From Sporobolomyces roseus (lineage: Eukaryota; Basidiomycota; Microbotryomycetes; Sporidiobolales; Sporidiobolaceae), in NCBI GenBank assembly GCA_016617785.1, contig JADILM010000006.1:434001-498000 (forward strand): 64,000 bases of DNA, read 5' to 3'. This document shows, piece by piece, positions 22,408-34,369 of this stretch. Under the pieces are notes generated by a model. It ran no database searches and was not told the origin of the DNA. It worked only from the letters and a program-made list of their open reading frames with translations. The translations under genes and the position numbers were made by a program. The first letter of the stretch is position 1, and the number at the start of each line of letters is the position of its first letter.

Positions 22408-24385
22408 CTATGCGGGCGAGGCATTTAGTTTGTAAGTGATGAGGCCGGGGAGCTGCTCGAAGACAGTAGCGGTCGAGGTCGAGGTAGAGAGGGTAGGAGC
22501 TGCGATCGATGGAGACAGGTGAGTGATCGCTCTCAATCTTTCGCTGAAATCGTACTCACTGCTTGGTTCTGAGTCAGAATCGGAAAGCATCTCCTTCTCC
22601 TTCTCGCGCTCGTTCGACTCGAGGCTGGCGGGAGTCTCGTTGGTGGAGGAGTCAACTCGACGCTTATTGCGACCGAGTTTACGGGCGACGAATCGAGCGA
22701 TGGGTCCTTTTCGAGGAGGGCAGGGTCCGCCATTAGCTTTATAGCCGATGCTGTTGACGAGCAAAGGATTGACAGGTCAGCTCAATCGTCTCGTTAGACG
22801 TGGAAGTGGGACTCACTAAGCGGCCATTGCGGTAACAGAGTCGGAAATCACGAAGACTTGGAGAAAGAGTAGAAGGGAGATGGTAACGGTAGCAATGACT
22901 AGCCATACGATTCCTACTGGTGAGTGCTTGACATTGTCCCACACTGTACAAAGGGTAGAGGAGATGTCAGTATCGTTGGATCGGCGAGTGGGCAGAGCAG
23001 GGAGGGGAGAGTGCGAGGAAATGGATGCGGGCTGGACGGGGGCAAGGGGGAAGGTCGGTGAACTCACTCATTCCGAGCCAGTATAGGGCGAACGCAGCGG
23101 GAATAACCTTCTGTGGAATGTAGACCCAGCTCGTAATCCTCAAGAACTGGTAAGCCCATTGAAGATACTTCTTCTGTTCGACGGGCTTGTAGTCTTGTAG
23201 CTGATAGTATCGTTGAACCTGGATCAGGCCGAGTCCGATGTAGATTGGCAGGATCAAGGTCGCTTGAAGGATCATCCAACTTGCGAGACGGAAAAGCATC
23301 GTGTTCTGCGGGAAGGAGACATGTTCAATTCGACGAGTGAGCTTTCATAAAGGAGTAGGAGGGAGCTCACGTGTGTCTTGTAGAATGTACACTGTCCGAC
23401 GAAGAGGAGAACGAAACTGAAAACGTGATGGAAATAGACACTACAAGGAGAACAACTTGAGGTCAGTTCTATTTCGAGCTACAGTCGAACTGATCATCAA
23501 CTCACTCGGCTCCGTGATCTCCTAGAAGCATATCGGCGGCGTAACCGATCAACAGTAGCTTGATGGTGATGAAGATCAGGTGAATATCTTGCATCCGGAT
23601 CGGCTAAAGACATTCGAGGACGTGAGTAAGCAGAACCCGACTCGTAAGGAAGGTACACTCACCTCGGATCCGATAGCCCATAGTCGCCAAGCACAACACT
23701 GTAGGATAAGACAGATGCTAAAGGAAGAGTGAAAAGGGTGAGTTTTGCGAAATCACGATCTTAAACGAAGCGATGCTTACCCTTCGATCACGATGTTCAG
23801 AATCCACCCTAGACTACATACAGGTCACGGTATCAGTGATCAGTATAACGAAGAACGAGAAGGAACGACGAACATGCTGCCGACGTATTTCTTGAGCGCA
23901 CTCCGAGCAACTTCTCGATCAACCTCATGCCCGTACTTGGCTGAAAGGGCAGCTTGAGTACGATCGACGGCAGCTTTGCGCAGACCAAAATTGAAGAGGA
24001 GTTTGGCGATGATTGCGATGATGAAGAGGAGAAGCAAGGTGTAGATGTCTGCTGTGTAGGTCGTCCAGAAGGTATACTTGAGGCTATCGAACTTGATGAA
24101 GGTCACAAGTTCTTGATGAGAGGCATGGGCGACGGTAGAAGGAGGCAGACGGGAGATGAGATGCTGAAGTTCTGAAAGGTGAGTCGAAATCCAGCTCGAA
24201 TTCGAAAGGAGGGCATCTCGTTCGTTTTCGAGGACTATTGATAGGAGGGGCCTGACGTCGACGGAGAACTGATGAAGAAGAGAGCTAAAGAGCGTGGTAT
24301 TGCCGAGGCTTGTATGCGGAGGGAGAGAGCGAAGAGTGTCTGCGAGATGTTGGAGAGCGTCTGGAACGAGTGAAGGGGAGGCCAT
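22408..24385 (-). CDS. seven-helix membrane protein, paralog 1
   Basis: Eight exons (24385-23874, 23813-23781, 23717-23663, 23603-23506, 23440-23371, 23305-23068, 22943-22817, 22750-22408) give 491 aa. The first 112 residues hold two N-glycosylation sequons (NTT, NSS). Seven hydrophobic segments follow: IYTLLLLFIIAIIAKLLF, the LGWILNIVIEG/CLILQCCAWRLW segment, LIFITIKLLLIGYAADMLL, YFHHVFSFVLLFVGQ, WMILQATLILPIYIGLGL, PQKVIPAAFALYWLG and VWLVIATVTISLLLFLQVF. The tail starts with GGPCPPRKGP and is basic, then Ser/Glu-rich. An outside N-terminus and inside C-terminus would resemble a receptor-type topology. I do not recognise the family; the HH pair in helix 4 is shared with the paralog. A tandem copy lies at 26.8-28.4 kb. 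Confidence 0.82.
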
Positions 24386-25523
24386 AGCCGTCTGAGAGTC
24401 GAAATAAAGGTCCGGAAGTGATGAAAGAATGGAAGATGAAGTCGAGATGAAAGAATGGAAGTGTGTATAGAGGAGAGAGGAGAACAGCGAGCGCGGGAGC
24501 GTCGGAGAACGTGAAGAAAAAAAGGGAGGAACTCGGTCGGCAGCTAAAGCTCCCTTCCTTGCGCAAGAGCGAGAGCCTCATCTTTTGTGACCCATAATGT
24601 ACTCTCACTCGTGCGAACTAAAGCTGTCAGAAAGCGAAAAGACGAACCGGGGTAAAGCATTCGCAGGAATCAATCGTTCAGGAAGGAAGAAAAGTGCGAG
24701 GACTCTAAATTTTCGCGAATCGGAGCGCGAACATGCTCTAAGTTTTCATAGCGACTTCATTGACATTCATTATGGTCGTCGAGGATCCCTCTCGTCTCCC
24801 TGCAAGACGCTATCATGGGATCGCCAACGATAAAGTTGAAACAAGCTCAACTCGACACGTTCGAATATTCTTTTGTCCTCTTCATGTGCGCTAATGCTAG
24901 TCGAGCTTCACCTTCAGATCCAGCTAGAAGAAGTTTAGCTCGATGGATCTGCAGGACAGAGTGGAGTCGAAGGAAACCTCGAATGAAAAGGCGGAGTACG
25001 AAGGTTTTCGCGTGCGTGAAACTTTCAGAGTTCGCAGGGCTTGCAAAGCTCTGAGGCTTATTTCCTCTCTCTCAGAGGAGGATCAAGTGGGAGTAGCTCT
25101 GCTTTGATCAGTCTCCGTGTATGCCCAAAGGCGTGAGTCCGACGAGACGAAAGAATCGAGAAAATCTTCGTCGGAACGTTCTTTCTCTTTTATGAAGCAT
25201 TTCTCATCAGGTCGACGATACCTTCCGCTCATTCGATAGAGTCAAGTGCGCTCCTGTTCCGGTGCTTTCAAGGAAGGGAAGCGAGGTACAGCTTCGCAAG
25301 TCTGAACATGCGAAGGTGCGAAGGTTCGACAGGAGTTGAGCTTGATCCCGGAAGAATCGTAAGCATTCAACTGTCATACAATCGTACTGTTCGACAACAG
25401 GGCTTCGTCGGAATCTGCGAAAGTTGCAAAGGGCTCGCTCGAACCGTTTTCGCTCAAAATCTCCCACTTTTTCCCTTTCTCTCACCTCTTTCACATCGAG
25501 CTCTGAGCTCATCGAACTTGAAG
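24386..25523. other. divergent intergenic region, no gene seen
   Basis: 1.1 kb between the start codons of the first seven-helix gene (-) and the FAR1-type gene (+). An open frame running from 25308 into the downstream ATG lacks similarity to the paralogous zinc-finger gene and is treated as leader. Confidence 0.5.
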
Positions 25524-26621
25524 ATGAGCTATTTACCAGCAGTAGGAACGAGGTACAAATCATTACAGGAGTTCAGACTCGCTGTACTCGAAGCTTGTGG
25601 TTTGTTTGACTTCCTCATCTTCCCCTCTCAACCGTGACGAGGAACCGGATGATACTGAATCTACAGTGATTCTTATATGCTACAGCGGCAGGTTCGTTCA
25701 AGATGGGAATCACATCAGGCAGTACCTGGGGCGATTCGAAACTTGGATTCCATTGCTCCGTCCGACTTCCTCGCAAACCCGACGAGTTCCACCTTCATCA
25801 CAACACAAATTACTGTTCGTCAACGATCTCCGCAAGTAAAGTGGCTGAGTCAGTGTTCGAGGTCATCGAGAGTGAAGAAAGTCACACTTGTCCTCAAGAT
25901 TGGTCAAAACTGGATGCTCAGGTTGAAATGAGGAGGCGACTCGACGAGGCAAGGTCATCGAATACGTCCAGGCGAAAGGGAAGGAAGCCAAATATCAAGT
26001 CTGTCGAAGATTCGGAGGGTAGTGAACAAGAGAACGAAAAGGAGACAACTTCGCAATCGACCATTCCGATCAAGCGAAGTCATAGTGCTCACGGGACGAA
26101 CATGGCCGAAGTATCGGAAGGTTTCGACGATCCCGAAGTTTCAGAGGAGGAGGATTCACGCCCAGTCGCAAAGATTCCGAGACGAACCGTCGAAATGGGA
26201 CCTCCTCAGGCTCGATCTCGCTCTCGCAATGAGAGGACTTCAACTCTTTCCAGTGCGTACCCGAACTATTTACACTGTCGATTGGAGTTCTGACGATTTC
26301 TCGAGCGTCATAGCGGCGTCGCTTCCTTCCTCCTGCCTTCCCTCGCTATCCTTCGATCCCACTTTCGCACACGAGCTCGCTTCCTTCCTACGCACCTTCG
26401 ATCCGCCATGCAAAGATCTCTCGCACGACGTCGCACTACTCTTGTCAGCTGGAGTAACAAGTCTCGATACTTTCATGTCCATTCTCATGATGGAGGAATC
26501 GTCTCTCAAACTCTTCGTCGACATGATCGCAGGTGATCAAAAGTCACAACTCCCAAAGTTTGATGAGCTCGAAATTGTCAGGATCTCGAGAGAAGCGAAA
26601 AGGGCAGCGAATGGAAATTGA
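25524..26621 (+). CDS. FAR1/WRKY-GCM1-type zinc-finger protein, paralog of the left-edge gene
   Basis: Three exons (25524-25599, 25692-26252, 26314-26621) give 314 aa. Start and first intron were fixed by comparison with the gene at 338-1790: MSYLPAVGTRYKSLQEFRLA matches MLPTVGSEFSSLDEAKLA, and both first introns split a Gly codon in phase 1. The finger has C47, C67 and H90-x-C92 (HTC). A charged linker with KRSH and RRTV clusters follows. The last 100 residues, FAHELASFLRTF, LLSAGVTSLDTFMSILMMEE and SLKLFVDMI, align with the C-terminus of the other copy. It contains a single finger unit and no transposase. A DNA-binding regulatory role is inferred. Its stop lies 171 bp from that of the next minus-strand gene. 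Confidence 0.72.
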
Positions 26622-26792
26622 GAGCGATGGAACTTGTCGATGCGGAATCAATCGAATTACAGCTATACGAGGGACCCGAACAGAATCTAAATGGAGGAGG
26701 AAGATCTACGAAAGGACAACCTGTGTTTAAAGAGGAAGATGATTTGCAACGGAACCAATTGTGCGCTCGTTCTTCGAAGCAGCGTCTCATTC

Positions 26793-28404
26793 TCATTTCT
26801 CCGGTTCATCCTCGTCGCGAGTGCTTAAGCCGTCATCATGCCCTGACTGCACACAACTGCGACCGACAAGAGACGTAACGAAGCGACGGATTGGACCGTG
26901 TCTCGAGGGAATCGGTCCTCCATTCACTTTGAAAGCGACGCTGTAAACGCAGACGAATTCGGTGAGCTCGGAAATGAGAGGAAGAGCGAGAAGAGACACG
27001 TACTATTCCGACATCGCAGCGACTGAATCACTCAGGCCGAAGACTTGCAAGAGGAGGAGAAGCGGGATTATCGAAGTCGCGAAGATGATCCATACTAACC
27101 CCCAGCTTGAGGTTCGAACATCGTCCCACACTGTTCTCAGAGAAAGGGAGGACACGGTCAGTGTCTCTTATCGAAAACGTGCAGAGCTTGCGAGAGAAGA
27201 CAAGGGGTTGCGTCGAACAAATTGAGCTTACTCTGCGCTAGCCAGTAAAGGCTGAATGCTGCGGGAACTATCTTCGTTGGCAGATAGCTCCACGTAGCAA
27301 CTTGCAGAGATCGATGAGCCCAGATGAGCGATTCTTGCTGTAAAATTGGTCGATCGTTTTGAGCTTGATAATACTTTGCTACTGCGACGAGACCGAGACC
27401 GATGTATAGAGGAAGGGCGAGCGTTGCTTGAAGGATCATCCAGTTGGCAAGTCGAGGAAAGTCGGCATTCTGAAGAAAACGAATCATCAGTATTGAGCGA
27501 TTCTCCGCAGAATAGGACGAGAACCGCTCACCTGTGTATCGTAGAGAGTACACTGACCGATAAACAGGAGAAGGAAGCCGAAGCAGTGATGTAGATAGAT
27601 GCTGCAGGCGAGAAAGTAAGTGCTGAGTCCTGTTACCTCGTCAAGAACGAAGCAGATTGTTGGACTCACTCGACACCCTTTTCTCCAATGAGAAGATCAG
27701 CACCGTATCCGATGAGCAAGAGTTTGATGACTCCGAGAACAAGATGCACATCTTCCGCCCGTGGAGCCTTCAGAACGCGATTCGACGAGAAAAGCTCAAC
27801 TCATCATGTCGGCGCTCGAGGGAGGGAATAAAGCTCACCTTGTTCTCGAGCTTCCATAACCTCCACGCACAACATTGTAGTATAAGGCAGGCGCTATGAT
27901 GTTACATGGGAAATCGTTAGCTATCGACGAGACAGGTCGAAATCGCGCGCGAGAGAGAACGAACCACTCGATAACAATCGTCAAACCCCAACCGATCCTA
28001 TCGCACAAGTCCTGTTAACACCCCCGAGTCAGCAGTCTAGAAAGTGGTTAGGCTTACACGGCAATCAGGTGTTTTCGGAGAACATTTTGAGCAACTCCCG
28101 TCTCCACCGCTTGACCGTACTTTTCTTCGAGTCTAGCATGAGCTCGCTCGACCGCCCGTTTGTTGAGACCGTAGACGAGGAGGAGCTTGATAGCGATCGC
28201 GATGAGGAACAAGAGTAAGAGACTGAAAACGTCGCTTGTGTATAGCTTGAAGAACGAGTAATCGAGGGTGCCGAGGTCTGAGAGCTCGATGAGCTCGCTT
28301 GGAGGACCGACGACAGCAGGGGTCGAGGAGAGCGGCAGTTGCGAACGAAGAAAGGATGCGAAGTCTTCGAGAATGTCGACGAGGGAAATGTTGATCGACT
28401 CCAT
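26793..28404 (-). CDS. seven-helix membrane protein, paralog 2
   Basis: Eight exons (28404-28058, 27997-27965, 27893-27839, 27767-27670, 27601-27532, 27469-27232, 27130-27004, 26940-26793) give 371 aa. Internal exons are 33, 55, 98, 70, 238 and 127 nt, identical in length and phase to the copy at 22.4-24.4 kb. Conserved blocks include CLILQCCAWRLWKLE, IKLLLIGYGADLLIGEKG, YLHHCFGFLLLFIGQCTLY, WMILQATLALPLYIGLGL, VPAAFSLYWLAQ and VNGGPIPSRHGPIRRF. The N-terminal domain is shorter, with one sequon (NIS), and the tail lacks the acidic Ser-rich extension. It is a tandem duplicate in the same orientation, separated from copy 1 by the FAR1-type gene. Function unknown. Confidence 0.82.
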
Positions 28405-29755
28405 GGGGATCTTGTCGAGATCTGAAGTTCGCCGGTACTCACACGAGAAGGAGGTCGTGGCGTAGGCGGTGAGAAGAGTAGACCTGTATTTGAGCGAAAC
28501 CAAACACTCTTTCTCCCTCGCTAAATTTACTTTTCTCTCTCTCCATCGTTCCGATGAACCCAAATATAGGTCTCCTCTCCAGGATGCACCCGTTCCGACA
28601 TGATGTTCCGACGAGTAGAACTGTACAGGCGTTCGGGTGAGGTTAGCGAAGAAGCAGAAAAGAGCGGAGAGAGTTTCGCACTAACTTTTATTCACGATTC
28701 AGTTCGACCGAAGAGGTTCTCATCTGCTCGTTCGAAGGGTCGTCAGCTCGGCCTGTACTAAAGGAAGGATCTAATCCGTCGGTCTCACTCTGGAAGAGTG
28801 ATCGGTTCTGTACGAAGCGAGGGTAGTTTGCAGGATCTTCGTCGAGGTTTTAGATCTTCTATTGATTCCTTGGAGTCATACGTCTCGACGAATGAGAGGA
28901 GGTCGAATGAGAGATCGAAAGAACGAGTCGAAGCATCTTGAGCATGACTTCGGCGATCGAGCGAGTGAGAATCGAATAAATTGGGCAGATAAAGGACAGA
29001 GACCTAGGTCAAGGAGCCAGAAGCGTATAGAAAGCGAGGTATATGACGAGAGGCTGCAAGGAGCATCGTTCCAGTGCGGTTAAGAGGGATCGAAGCGGAG
29101 GAGTGGTCGGTCGTCGAGAGTGTCGGTTCGCTCTGAGCCATCCAGAGAAGCGCGATGTTTCGCAGGTGCGCCTCGTGCGGTGCGCCGAGAAGCCGCGATA
29201 GGTCTAGGTATCCTCAGCCTCGTAATGCCTTAGTCGTCCTGATCGAAAAGCCGCATTTGATGCTGGAGGCATCGACAAACGACAGCGATTTGTGAAGCGA
29301 CTGGTGGCCTGGCCCTATCCCATCACGATACTCTGCTGTCCCCTTCTGCTGTGAATATCGCCTGTTGAAGCCGGTCTACTGATTCCTCGAGATCAATCTG
29401 TCCACCTCGCTAACTCTCCCGACCAGCTCCTCCCTTGTTGAATCCCCCACTATATTATTCTTCATTTCCAGTATCACTACCGGGCAATCCCACTGTCATA
29501 GATCGGAGTGTTCTACTGGATGATACTGGGTTGCGTTGTGAGAAGAGGAGGCGAGCTGAAGTAGCGAGAGTTGTCCAAGAGGGCCGCTCCGGGCTGGTAG
29601 GCTTGCACAGGCGTACGGAGATGCAGGCATACGTCGAGCGCGACTGAAGTAGTTGTGGAAGAGCCCGAATGGGTTGGAAAGGGAGACTTTGAAAAAATCG
29701 ACCTCAGCTCTCCCTCTGTTTCTCTTCGTGTTCTCCTCCACCGACAGTAGACGCC
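28405..29755. other. divergent intergenic region upstream of RPL16, no gene seen
   Basis: 1.35 kb between the second seven-helix gene and RPL16. No protein or RNA gene is recognised. The 80 bases before 29755 are strongly CT-rich, as expected for a ribosomal-protein leader. Confidence 0.5.
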
Positions 29756-29817
29756 GTAAGTAGAGCAATTCTCGTGTGTTTAGATGGTCTTAACTAACTA
29801 GATTATGCCTATAACAG
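29756..29817 (+). promoter_or_regulatory. 5' UTR intron of RPL16 ending at the start codon
   Basis: GTAAGT donor at 29756, a TAACTAAC branch-site match, and the CAG acceptor immediately followed by the ATG at 29818. The spliced leader would abut the start codon directly. Confidence 0.65.
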
Positions 29818-31083
29818 ATGGCCACCATCTCTGCCGCTCCCATTGTCATCGACGGTAAAGGTCATCTCTTGGGACGACTTGCTTCCATCGTTGCCAAGCA
29901 GCTCCTTACCGGTCAAGTAAATCATTCATCCTCCTTTCCTATCTATTCAATCCCAAACAACAAGCTAATCGAACGAGTTTGTGTGATTGTGAGTAGAAGG
30001 TCGTTGTTGTCCGATGCGAGCTCCTCAACGCTTCGGGTTCCTTCTTCAGGAACAAGGTTAGCTACAGTTTATTCAATACAGTTTGAGCGGGAAAGAAATG
30101 GGCAACAGAGGGAGAAGAGACGAGATGATTTAGCATGAGGAGAATTCGAGATTAGTTGGGCTAAAAAGATCATATAGGGGTTCAGGGAGGAACGAGAGTG
30201 CACGAGGGGATATTATGGACAGGTTGGAACGGAATGGCAGCGGTCAAATGAGTTAGGGAGGAGGGAAGATACTATCAGATTCGCAGGGAGAGGGGATAAC
30301 TATCATTTTCCACTCTCTGTCTCTCTTCGTACTGACCCTCGTTCTCTCCCGTTCTCTCGTCGATTCCAGCTCCGCTACCACGACTACCTCCACAAGCGTC
30401 ACTTGGTTAACCCCAAGAAGTCTGGTCCTTTCCATTTCCGCGCTCCTTCCCGAATCTTCTACAAGGCTATCCGCGGTATGGTTCCCCACAAGGTACGTTT
30501 GCAATTCTCATACAAGGGATCGACGACGAAGACGAGGCGGCGGGACGAGAGTAACAGAAGGAACTGATGATCTTGTTTTCGATTTCCGAATAGACCTCCC
30601 GTGGAGCTGCCGCTCTCGAACGCCTCAAGGTCTTCGAGGGTGTCCCCCCTCCTTACGACCGCAAGAAGAAGATGGTTGTCCCTTCGGCTCTTCGTGTCCT
30701 TCGCCTCAAGCCTGGACGCAAGTACTGCACCTTGAAGGTAAATTTTCGATAACTTACCTTTACCTCCCCACTCTTCGTCGACATTCGACCATTTCCTTTT
30801 ACCTCTCGACACTTCCTCTTTCCTCTTTTTCCCCCCTTCCTCCTTTCCCTGAAACAAAGAGCGGAACTGATCATTCTGTTCGTTTTCATTTCTATAGCGT
30901 CTCTCCCACGAGGTCGGATGGTCTTACCGTGATGTCGTCGACCGCCTCGAGGAGAAGCGAAAGGTCAAGGCCGCCGCTTTCCACGAGCGCAAGATGGCTT
31001 CCGTCAAGGCCCAAACCGCTGCCCTCAAGGCCGCTACCAAGGCCGCGCCTATCAACGAGGCTTTGGCTGCCAAGGGTTACTAA
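29818..31083 (+). CDS. RPL16: 60S ribosomal protein L16 (uL13 family)
   Basis: Five exons (29818-29916, 29997-30056, 30370-30492, 30594-30737, 30898-31083) give 203 aa, the usual length. Diagnostic blocks are [79 protein letters not shown] and [20 protein letters not shown]. The protein sits on the solvent side of the large subunit near the tunnel exit. Its codons favour C-ending, GAG and AAG choices more than its neighbours, as expected for high expression. Intron 2 (30057-30369) is unusually long for this locus; I looked for a box C/D RNA and found none convincing. Confidence 0.96.
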
Positions 31084-31515
31084 ATGGGAGAGGATGGATC
31101 GACCCTCCTCGGGAAAACCGCCATGAAGGAAAGTCACTTCTTTAGTGTTCGATTGATTTTTTTTTGTGGAACAAAGAGGGGAGAGAAACCTTTTTTTTCT
31201 GTATTGAACCTTTCACGAGAGTGACGGAGGTTGAGGAGAGGGATCGGTCTTGCGAGTCCGTCGCCGAGAGAGTGCGGGGGTGTGGGATGTTTCCAATCGA
31301 GGGGGATGCGAAGCGAGTCTTTTCGTCTTCTTGCGAAACCTGCTCCCTTCCCTCAGAGTGCATCGTTGTATTCGGTTCCGAAGCTATCTCGAAGTCACAC
31401 GATCTGTCGCCTGTCAATCTGCAGCTCACAGAGGAGACTTTGTCTCGACAGAGTCAAAACGAGACTTGTGCAATAAATTCGCGAAGTTCGAATTTGGGTT
31501 ACGTTCAATCAGTTC
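31084..31515. other. RPL16 3' UTR and GRS1 promoter
   Basis: 432 bp between two same-strand genes. T-rich tracts near 31150-31205 suit an RPL16 3' end. No other gene seen. Confidence 0.5.
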
Positions 31516-34198
31516 ATGCTGAGAAGCTTCAATCGCATCTCTTCTATTCTACCAGCTCGCACACTAGTCTCAGCACCTCTACAGCCTTCAGTACAACTTC
31601 GCTCCTTCTCGACTTCGCTCTCTTTCCTCCGTTCAAAAATGGCTCAGCCTCAAGAGACCTCAGTCAACAAGACTGCTCACCCTTTCGAACGTGCTTCATT
31701 GGAGAGTCTGTGTATCCGCAGGTTCTTCTACGCTCCCGCTTTCGAGATCTATGGAGGTGAGTTGCCGGTTCACTTTGTTTGATCAAGGAATCTTGTTTGA
31801 CTGACTCAACCTTGTTGACTGTTCAAAGGTGTCAAGGGTCTCTACGACTATGTAAGCCTGTTCTATGAACTCATCAGCCGAGTGCGAGCTAATGTCGCTG
31901 TTTCCGTTTGAAAGGGTCCTCCTGGTTCCTCTCTTCAAGCCAACATTATCGATCTATGGCGCAAGCACTTCATCATTGAGGAGGAGATGCTCGAACTCGA
32001 TACTACCATCATGACTCTCTCCGACGTACTCAAGACTTCGGGTCACGTCGACAAATTCACAGATTGGATGGTCAAGGATAGCAAGACGAACGAAGTTTAC
32101 CGTGCTGATCACTTGGTCGAGGGTGTACTCGAAGCTCGTCTCAAAGGTGACAAGGAAGCTCGTGGTGTAAAGGAAGTTGAACAAGAAGAAGACGCTACTC
32201 AAAAGAAGAAGAAGAAAAAGGTCAAGTCGGTAGCTGCCAAACTTGAGGATGGCGTCGTAGCCGAGTACGAATCAATCTTGGCCAAGATTGACAACTACAC
32301 CGGTGCCGAACTTGGTCAACTCATTCGGGATCTCAAGATTGTCGCTCCTGAAACTGGAAACGAAGTTACGGAACCCGTCGAATTCAACTTGATGTTTGAT
32401 TCGAGTATCGGGCCTACTGGTCAGATCAAGGGGTAAGTCGAAGCCAGCTCCAGTCAGTCGAGATGACAGGCTGAACGTGAATTTCTTCTCGCAGTTACCT
32501 TCGACCTGAAACCGCTCAGGGTCACTTTGTCAACTTCAACCGTCTTCTCGAATTCAACAACGGTCGAGTACCCTTCGCCTCTGCTCAAATCGGTCGATCA
32601 TTCCGTAACGAGATCTCCCCTCGATCTGGTCTCCTTCGTGTCCGGTGAGTTGCACTCTCTCGTCCTCTGCTGTTCGTCTCGCTGAATCTTCCCTCATTCG
32701 TAGTGAATTCACCATGGCCGAGATTGAGCACTTCGTTGATCCCCTCGACAAGGATCACGAGCGATTCGACCAAGTCAAGGACATCACCCTCCGACTACTA
32801 CCCAAGGACGTCCAATCTGAAGGTCGAACTGATATCTCGGAAATCACTATTGGCGAAGCTGTTTCTTCGGTACGTCTCTCGAGATGATGAACGACATTCA
32901 CGATGACTCATTCTATCCTTTGGGAGACTTACAGGGTATGGTCGACAACAAGACTCTCGGTTTCTTCATCGCTCGAATCTTCCTCTTCCTCACCAAGATC
33001 GGTATCAACCCGGCCCGCCTTCGTTTCCGTCAACACATGTCGAACGAGATGGCTCACTACGCCGCCGACTGTTGGGATGCCGAAATTGAGACTTCGTACG
33101 GATGGATCGAATGTGTCGGTTGCGCCGATCGATCAGCCTACGATTTGACCGTTCACTCGATCAAGACTCAAAACAAGATGGTCGTTCGTCAACCCTTGAA
33201 GGAGGTAAAGATTGTCGAGAGATACGTTCCTTCTGTCGACAAGAAAGCTTTCGGCCCCATGTTCAAGAAGGAGGCGAAACCTATCGAAGAAGCTATCCAC
33301 GCTCTCAGTCAAGAAGAACTCGCCTCTGCTTGCAAGGAGTTACAAGAGAAGCAGTGAGTTTCGATGGTTTAACTCATCCTGTGCGCGAGAACTGACTTTT
33401 GCCTTTCTTCACTAGATCTACTGTCATCAAAGCTGCCGGCAAGGAGTACGAGGTTCCTACTTCCGTCTTTACTGTCACACTGAAAGAGTTCCGAGAGCAA
33501 GGTCAGCCTATTCCTTTCCTCTGCATGTGAGTCTCAACTGCTGACCTGCTGTCCTCGATTGTTCAGTTCGTGAATTCGTTCCCAATGTTATCGAGCCTTC
33601 GTTCGGTATCGGTCGTATCCTCTACTCCCTCCTCGAACACTCCTACTGGGCTCGTGCCGACGATGTCAACCGAGCTGTTCTCTCCCTTCCTCCCGCTGTT
33701 GCTCCCATCAAGTGCTTGATCGTTCCCCTCTCGAGCAATGCCGAATTCAAACCCCTCGTTGCCAAAGTTTGTGAGTACACAGCTTCTGTCATCATGAAGT
33801 CTGAGGAGGAAACTGACTTGTCCTCTTTCTGAAACAGCCCAACAACTTCGCAGTCTCGGTATCGCTTCCCGTGTTGACGATTCGAACGCTTCAATCGGTA
33901 AACGATACGCTCGTAACGATGAACTTGGTACTCCTTTTGGTGTCACCCTCGATTTCGCCTGTACGCTTTCGCTCTTAGCTACTCTCTCCCCTTTGCGCCA
34001 ATACTGATATGCCTCGTTCTTCTCAATACAGCGGTCAAGAACGGTACCATGACCCTCCGAGAACGAGATACTACCCTCCAACTCCTCGGTCCGATCGAAG
34101 AAGTCATCACCCTCGTTCACGATCTCTGCCGCGGTTCTTGCACTTGGGACGACGCTCAAAAACGCTTACCTGCTTACACCGGTGAACAAGACGCTTAG
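31516..34198 (+). CDS. GRS1: glycyl-tRNA synthetase, cytosolic and mitochondrial forms
   Basis: Ten exons (31516-31756, 31829-31851 microexon, 31915-32432, 32495-32644, 32704-32869, 32935-33353, 33416-33501, 33567-33770, 33838-33960, 34032-34198). From the first ATG the product has 698 aa; from the ATG at 31639 it has 657 aa. The 41-residue extension [20 protein letters not shown]... is rich in Arg, Ser and Leu without acids, a typical matrix presequence. The core is class [53 protein letters not shown] (motif 2) and [18 protein letters not shown] (motif 3), then the anticodon-binding domain. A KKKKKK insert is present. One gene serving two compartments is known from yeast GRS1. Confidence 0.96.
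31636..31642 (+). promoter_or_regulatory. strong internal start codon of GRS1
   Basis: The second ATG sits in AAAATGG (A at -3, G at +4), whereas the first ATG (31516) follows TTC and is followed by C. Leaky scanning would give both the mitochondrial and the cytosolic enzyme. Confidence 0.65.
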
Positions 34199-34369
34199 AG
34201 AATGGATGTAGACTTATTGAGGAGAACTGCTTGCAAATACATCAACTTGATTCAATCATCGTCTTTTTTTCCCTCCGGGCAATCCGCGGTCTACTGTTTC
34301 GCGCTCACGCTTCTCCTTTCTTTTCTCTCTTGTTCGCTCCACTTTTGTCTCTGTGTCATCGCTGCCAGG

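Noticed and set aside
24597..25054. Open frames upstream of the 25.5-kb zinc-finger gene
   Set aside because: No similarity to the paralogous gene or any family; position suits promoter and leader.
30057..30593. Possible box C/D snoRNA in RPL16 introns
   Set aside because: Words such as ATGATT and CTGATGA occur, but no paired C and D boxes with terminal stems; the CTGATGA lies where a branch site is expected.
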